Shown here: positions 60,515 to 64,000 of the stretch, in pieces
Layout of the letters: the number at the start of each line of letters is the position of its first letter
How positions within the stretch are numbered: position 1 is the stretch's first letter
Source: CANLBN01 sp965230205
Lineage (GTDB): Bacteria > Pseudomonadota > Gammaproteobacteria > Pseudomonadales > Cellvibrionaceae
DNA: 64,000 bases
Direction: 5' to 3'
NCBI GenBank assembly: GCA_965230205.1
Contig: OZ245996.1
Coordinates: 2,976,001-3,040,000 of the forward strand
The notes under the pieces: model-generated
Told to the model about the DNA's origin: nothing
Seen by the model: the letters and a program-made list of their open reading frames with translations, nothing else
Databases searched by the model: none
Position numbers and translations under genes: made by a program

Positions 60515-61393
60515 ATGACACAAACCCATGTAAGTAATGATTATCCACACTTTCTGAGTTCTGAGATTGAGCAAGGCAGGCCAGAAGAGGCTTTCTTTCA
60601 TATCATACCTGTTCCCTATGAAGACAGTGTGTCATATGGTGGTGGAACCAAGTGGGGTCCTGCGGCTATCTTACAAGCGTCTGAACAATTAGAAATATGG
60701 GATGGTAAAAGTAAACCAACAGATTTAGGGCTTTATACTGCAGACCCTGTTAATTGTGAGGGGCAGGCGGAAGAAATTATTGAGCGTATTGCCGAAGCAA
60801 CTCGGTCCGCATTGAAACAGAAAAAAATGCCTGTGGTATTGGGTGGTGAACACACTGTGACCTGGGGGGTTATTAAAGGTTTCCTTGAAGAAGGAATAGA
60901 GGTTGGTGTTGTACAAATAGATGCCCATGCAGATTTGCGTCATGCCTATGAAGATAATTTGTATAGCCATGCTTCTGTTATGAAGCGCATTGTTGAAAAA
61001 GGAGTGCCTTTATATCAATTGGGTATTCGTGCGTATTGTGAAGAAGAAATGCAGGCACGCGAAGAATTTAATGTACAGTATATTGATGGAGAAGATATTG
61101 TCCCTAATAATATTCAAGAACTTAGCTTGCCTGACAACTTTCCTGCGAATGTATTCTTTACGTTAGATGTTGATGGTATGGATCCTTCGGTATTTCCTTC
61201 TACGGGTACGCCAGTGCCTGGCGGTTTGGGTTGGTATCAAACATTAAACCTATTTGAAAGCATTGCTAAACAAAGGAATGTTGTTGGTTTTGATATTATG
61301 GAATTTTCCCCTATCAATAATTTTCATGCCTATGATTTTGCAGCAGCATTGCTAACGTATAAGATGATGGGTATTGTACAAAGAAACCTTTAA
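60515..61393 (+). CDS. speB: Agmatinase
   Basis: Hydrolyses agmatine from SpeA to putrescine and urea. In 292 residues the ureohydrolase manganese ligands are clear: GGEHTVTWG, VQIDAHADLRHAYEDN (D-x-H-x-D) and LDVDGMDPSVFPSTGTPVPGGL. The conserved EF SPI-type end is IMEFSPINNFH. It completes the arginine-to-putrescine branch. The short gap (86 bases) to nspC contains no terminator. Confidence 0.95.
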   Translation: MTQTHVSNDYPHFLSSEIEQGRPEEAFFHIIPVPYEDSVSYGGGTKWGPAAILQASEQLEIWDGKSKPTDLGLYTADPVNCEGQAEEIIERIAEATRSALKQKKMPVVLGGEHTVTWGVIKGFLEEGIEVGVVQIDAHADLRHAYEDNLYSHASVMKRIVEKGVPLYQLGIRAYCEEEMQAREEFNVQYIDGEDIVPNNIQELSLPDNFPANVFFTLDVDGMDPSVFPSTGTPVPGGLGWYQTLNLFESIAKQRNVVGFDIMEFSPINNFHAYDFAAALLTYKMMGIVQRNL

Positions 61394-61480
61394 TTCTCTA
61401 TTTTTCCTTATTGATTGGTAGACTGCTAGTTATATAACTGAGCAGCTTTTTTATTTTTTGTTAATAATCGAGTTACTTAT

Positions 61481-62494
61481 ATGTGGTTTAAAAACCTTCG
61501 AATTTATCGTTTTACACAAGAACTTAATTTAGATGCTGAAGCATTGGATCAGGCATTGAGTTCGGCGGTATTCACTCCTTGTAATAGTCAGGATATTGCC
61601 CGCGTAGGTTGGGTATCTCCCTTGCATTCAAAACGTAATATCAACGCAAGTGATAAAAGCGAAAGCTTAGTGCATGCTAGCCAGGGTTATTTAATGGTCT
61701 GCGCCAAAAAGCAGGAAAAGGTATTACCTGCGGCCGTTATTAATGAAGCACTCGAAGAGAAAGTAGCCGCGATTACCGAAGCAGAAGGTCGTCCTGTTGG
61801 CCGTAAAGAGAGGCAGTCATTAAAAGATGATGTCATGATGGAGCTGCTACCAAAAGCATTTACTCGCTCTAGTTTGCAATTTGCTTATATAGCTCCGGAG
61901 CAGGGCTATATTGTTATTAATTCTGCATCGGCTAATAAAGCGGAAGAGTTATTAACCGCTTTACGTGAATCTATAGGTAGCTTTCCTGTTGTTCCATTGG
62001 TCAGTAAACAATTGCCGCATCAGGTAATGACTCGTTGGATGATGGATGGTACGGTTCCGGAAAAATTTGCTTTAGGTGGGGAGTGTGAACTAACGGATCC
62101 TAAAGAATCGGGTAGTGTCATTCGTTGTAAACACCAGGATTTATCTTCAGCGGAAATCAATAGTCACTTACAGACGGGCATGATTGTGACTAAGTTAGGT
62201 ATTACCTGGCAACAAGGTATTGAATTTATACTGGATGATCAGCTTGCCGTTAAACGATTAAAATTTGAAGATAATATCCAAGAAAAGGCTGATAGTCATG
62301 AAGCTCAAAATAATGTTGAGCAGTTTGATATAGAGTTTTCAGTGATGACACTGGAGTTATCTGCTTTGATTAAGGACTTAGTGGCGGCTCTGGGAGGTGT
62401 CAATCTGGATAACCAGTCGGTGGAAGAAATTGTCGCGGGTGTTGAGAAGAGTGACCAGTTGAAGGCTGGTGTTGAAGAAGTGGTATTCGAATAG
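61481..62494 (+). CDS. rdgC: Recombination-associated protein RdgC
   Basis: A 337-residue ring-forming, non-specific DNA-binding protein that limits RecA activity. It starts MWFKNLRIYRFTQELNLDAEALDQAL and has the family blocks GWVSPL, KKQEKVLPAAVINEAL, RPVGRKERQSLKDDVMMELLPKAF and RWMMDGTVPEKFALGGECELTDPKE. A single gene with a 7-bp hairpin (AGCTCCT 62503-62509 and AGGAGCT 62523-62529) after its stop. Confidence 0.96.
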   Translation: MWFKNLRIYRFTQELNLDAEALDQALSSAVFTPCNSQDIARVGWVSPLHSKRNINASDKSESLVHASQGYLMVCAKKQEKVLPAAVINEALEEKVAAITEAEGRPVGRKERQSLKDDVMMELLPKAFTRSSLQFAYIAPEQGYIVINSASANKAEELLTALRESIGSFPVVPLVSKQLPHQVMTRWMMDGTVPEKFALGGECELTDPKESGSVIRCKHQDLSSAEINSHLQTGMIVTKLGITWQQGIEFILDDQLAVKRLKFEDNIQEKADSHEAQNNVEQFDIEFSVMTLELSALIKDLVAALGGVNLDNQSVEEIVAGVEKSDQLKAGVEEVVFE

Positions 62495-62502
62495 TATAAA
62501 AC

Positions 62503-62529
62503 AGCTCCTGAGCAGTTGGCTAAGGAGCT
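62503..62529. terminator. Hairpin after rdgC
   Basis: A 7-bp stem (AGCTCCT/AGGAGCT) with a 13-base loop between convergent rdgC and ppnP genes. There is little T after it, so it is a weak candidate. Confidence 0.4.
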
Positions 62530-62556
62530 TTGAGTAAGGGAAACAAGCAAATAGCT

Positions 62557-62844
62557 TTATTCATACAAACATAAATAAGCAGTTTCAACTGCTACTTTGA
62601 CTTGGAACGTTTGATCCGCATCTACCTGAAAGCTTTCTCCAGCATTATAGGTTTTCCATTCTGTTTCGTCCGGTAATAGTACCGTAAGTGCGCCACTGGT
62701 AACGCTCATGGTTTCTTTTTTCGATGTGCCAAATTCGTAATCGCCAGCGGCCATAACACCGACAGTTGCTGGTAGCGTTTCTGTCTGAAATGCGATGGAG
62801 ACAACTTTCCCATCAAAGTATTTATTAGTCTTAAACATAGTCAT
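62557..62844 (-). CDS. ppnP: Pyrimidine/purine nucleoside phosphorylase PpnP (YaiE)
   Basis: A 95-residue cupin-type protein formerly DUF1255. Typical blocks are NKYFDGKVVSIAFQ, ATVGVMAAGDYEFGTSKKETMSVTSGALTVLLPDE, TYNAGESFQVDADQTFQVKV and YLCLY at the end. The E. coli homologue cleaves several nucleosides with phosphate. Single gene, convergent with rdgC. Confidence 0.93.
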   Translation of the reverse strand: MTMFKTNKYFDGKVVSIAFQTETLPATVGVMAAGDYEFGTSKKETMSVTSGALTVLLPDETEWKTYNAGESFQVDADQTFQVKVAVETAYLCLYE

Positions 62845-62975
62845 TTTCTGTAATTTATAGGGGTGGAGAATTATACAGAATCCATAAAAAATAGGTATTA
62901 TTCTAGAGGCCGTTCCAGTGTTATAAAGGCGTTTAGTTTGTACTCGATAGACGGAAAATAAAAGCCGTTTTAAAA

Positions 62976-63872
62976 TTAGTCGAAAACGCCAGCTAATCTA
63001 TTGTGATCAGACTTTATTTCTGTTTCTATAAATTCAAAAAAAGCACGAACTCTCGCTGAGTTAACGAGATCGCCATGGGTCATCAACCATAAACCAACGT
63101 TACTATCTTCAAGACCTGTATAAATACGCTGTAGTTTTTCTGAAGATTCGCCAACAAAGCAAGGCATATAGGCCAAGCCCATGCCACCTTCCGCCGCTAA
63201 AGCTAATGCTTCAAAAGAGTCAGCTTTTAAAACAATATTATATGGATGAATGATGCTGTCAATTTGGCGAGCAACACTACCATTATTGATATCCAATGTT
63301 AAACCTAGCCAGTGAGCTGATTCAATAGGGCGGGGACCATGTAAACTGCTGATGTAATTTGGTGATCCATAAACTCCGAATGCGAGATCACAGATGCGTA
63401 TACCTGAGAGGTTTTCAGGCATCGTAACAGCAGGTCTAATTGCAACATCGGCATCCAATTGGTTGAGGTCTAAGAGTCGGGTGGTGATGTTGAGCTCTAA
63501 TTTAATATTGGGGTAAGCCTGATGAAATGAAACTAGGTGGCGTTCAAGAATGAGGCGTAAAAGAGTATCTGTTGTTGTTAATCTCAGGGTGCCTTCCAAT
63601 TTCATTTCTTGGCCAAACACTCGTCGTTCCAGATTTTTTACAGTTGTTTCTATAACAAGTGCTGCATCTAGCAGTTGCTTTCCTTCCGCTGTGAGCTTGT
63701 AGCCTGTTGGCAATTTATGAAATACCCGCAATTTGTGCCGGTATTCAAAGTTACTGAGTCGCCTGAGCACGGTACTATGATTAACTCCCAACGCTCTGGC
63801 TGCAGCAGCCACTGACCCCTCATTAGCCACTGTTAATACGTACTGTAGATCATCCCATCTTATGCTGTGCAT
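62976..63872 (-). CDS. LysR-family transcriptional regulator
   Basis: A 298-residue regulator. The ATG at 63872 gives the usual LysR beginning MHSIRWDDLQYVLTVANEGSVAAAARALGVNHSTVLRRLSNFEYRHKLRVF; a TTG 32 codons upstream would add an atypical extension. The effector domain follows (GTLRLTTTDTLLRLILERHLVSFHQAYPNI, DVAIRPAVTMPENLSG). This HTH type (NHSTVLRRL) is common in regulators of divergently placed genes; a gene starting at 63983 on the other strand is the obvious candidate. Confidence 0.9.
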   Translation of the reverse strand: MHSIRWDDLQYVLTVANEGSVAAAARALGVNHSTVLRRLSNFEYRHKLRVFHKLPTGYKLTAEGKQLLDAALVIETTVKNLERRVFGQEMKLEGTLRLTTTDTLLRLILERHLVSFHQAYPNIKLELNITTRLLDLNQLDADVAIRPAVTMPENLSGIRICDLAFGVYGSPNYISSLHGPRPIESAHWLGLTLDINNGSVARQIDSIIHPYNIVLKADSFEALALAAEGGMGLAYMPCFVGESSEKLQRIYTGLEDSNVGLWLMTHGDLVNSARVRAFFEFIETEIKSDHNRLAGVFD

Positions 63873-63982
63873 TTTTGCATACCAGTTGTGCTTAATTGTT
63901 GAATTTACTGCATTAATAATAAGGTCATACTGATCACGCAAGCCAGACTTATTTAAATTAATTCTCAATTAAGGTAATAAAT

Positions 63983-64000
63983 ATGAAAAAAGTGACTGTG
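63983..64000 (+). CDS. Start of a divergent gene, cut by the window end
   Basis: An ATG followed by Lys-Lys-Val-Thr-Val, with AAGG at 63971-63974 8 bases before it. Only six codons are visible. Its position, divergent from the LysR gene, suggests it is the regulator's target. No function can be assigned. Confidence 0.45.

Noticed and set aside
1..64000. Insertion sequences, integrases, prophage genes, CRISPR arrays and antiphage gene sets
   Set aside because: No transposase, integrase, phage structural gene, regular spaced repeats or Cas-like protein was found in any region. The catabolic block has no visible mobile-element boundary.

Overview
The window looks like chromosome from a moderately AT-rich marine-type gammaproteobacterium. 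Supporting this are the Gram-negative envelope genes (tolQRAB-pal-cpoB, opgGH, a porin, a FadL-type channel), the blocks aspS-yebC, ruvCAB and queE-queC, rdgC, and the carboxyspermidine route to spermidine. No insertion sequence, integrase, phage gene or CRISPR array was seen. The genus cannot be named from sequence alone; Cellvibrionales or Spongiibacteraceae-like relatives are a guess.

Layout. 1-8.4 kb: the end of a rhodanese gene, an MFS exporter, an unrecognised protein with a lipoprotein, a lytic transglycosylase, proS, a DUF1835 protein, a HIT protein and an HU-like protein with a Lys/Ala-rich tail. 8.7-11.7 kb: fmdB-like, aspS, yebC. 11.7-21.5 kb: accessory genes lying between yebC and ruvC, which are usually close: an MFS protein, a DUF3617 protein, an AAC(6')-like acetyltransferase, a FabH-like synthase, glutathione peroxidase, a membrane-anchored TAXI protein, a gamma-glutamyltransferase and a chemoreceptor. 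21.9-31.4 kb: ruvCAB, ybgC-tolQRAB-pal-cpoB, queE-queC and tRNA-Lys(TTT).

31.8-46.9 kb is the most interesting part, a catabolic region of two modules. The first has a single-subunit Rieske oxygenase of the quaternary-ammonium demethylase type (Glu bridging residue), a separate ferredoxin, an FAD ferredoxin reductase, a glutathione-dependent formaldehyde dehydrogenase, a LysR regulator and a porin. The second has a tripartite tricarboxylate-type transporter (tctA-B-C) followed by an acylating aldehyde dehydrogenase and an acyl-CoA ligase resembling SauS and SauT of sulfoacetate catabolism, with a GntR/UTRA regulator. The same 12-bp palindrome (TCATATATATGA) stands before tctA and before the dehydrogenase, so the regulator probably controls both units. 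A KDPG-aldolase-like gene and an ankyrin protein lie between the modules. The substrates are not established; a methylated C2 sulfonate or betaine is a testable idea.

47-64 kb: a FadL-type channel next to a GDSL lipoprotein esterase, opgGH for periplasmic glucans, nadA, then speA, carboxyspermidine dehydrogenase, nspC and speB, which together give arginine to spermidine without S-adenosylmethionine decarboxylase. After these come rdgC, ppnP, a LysR regulator and the first codons of a divergent gene that runs off the end.
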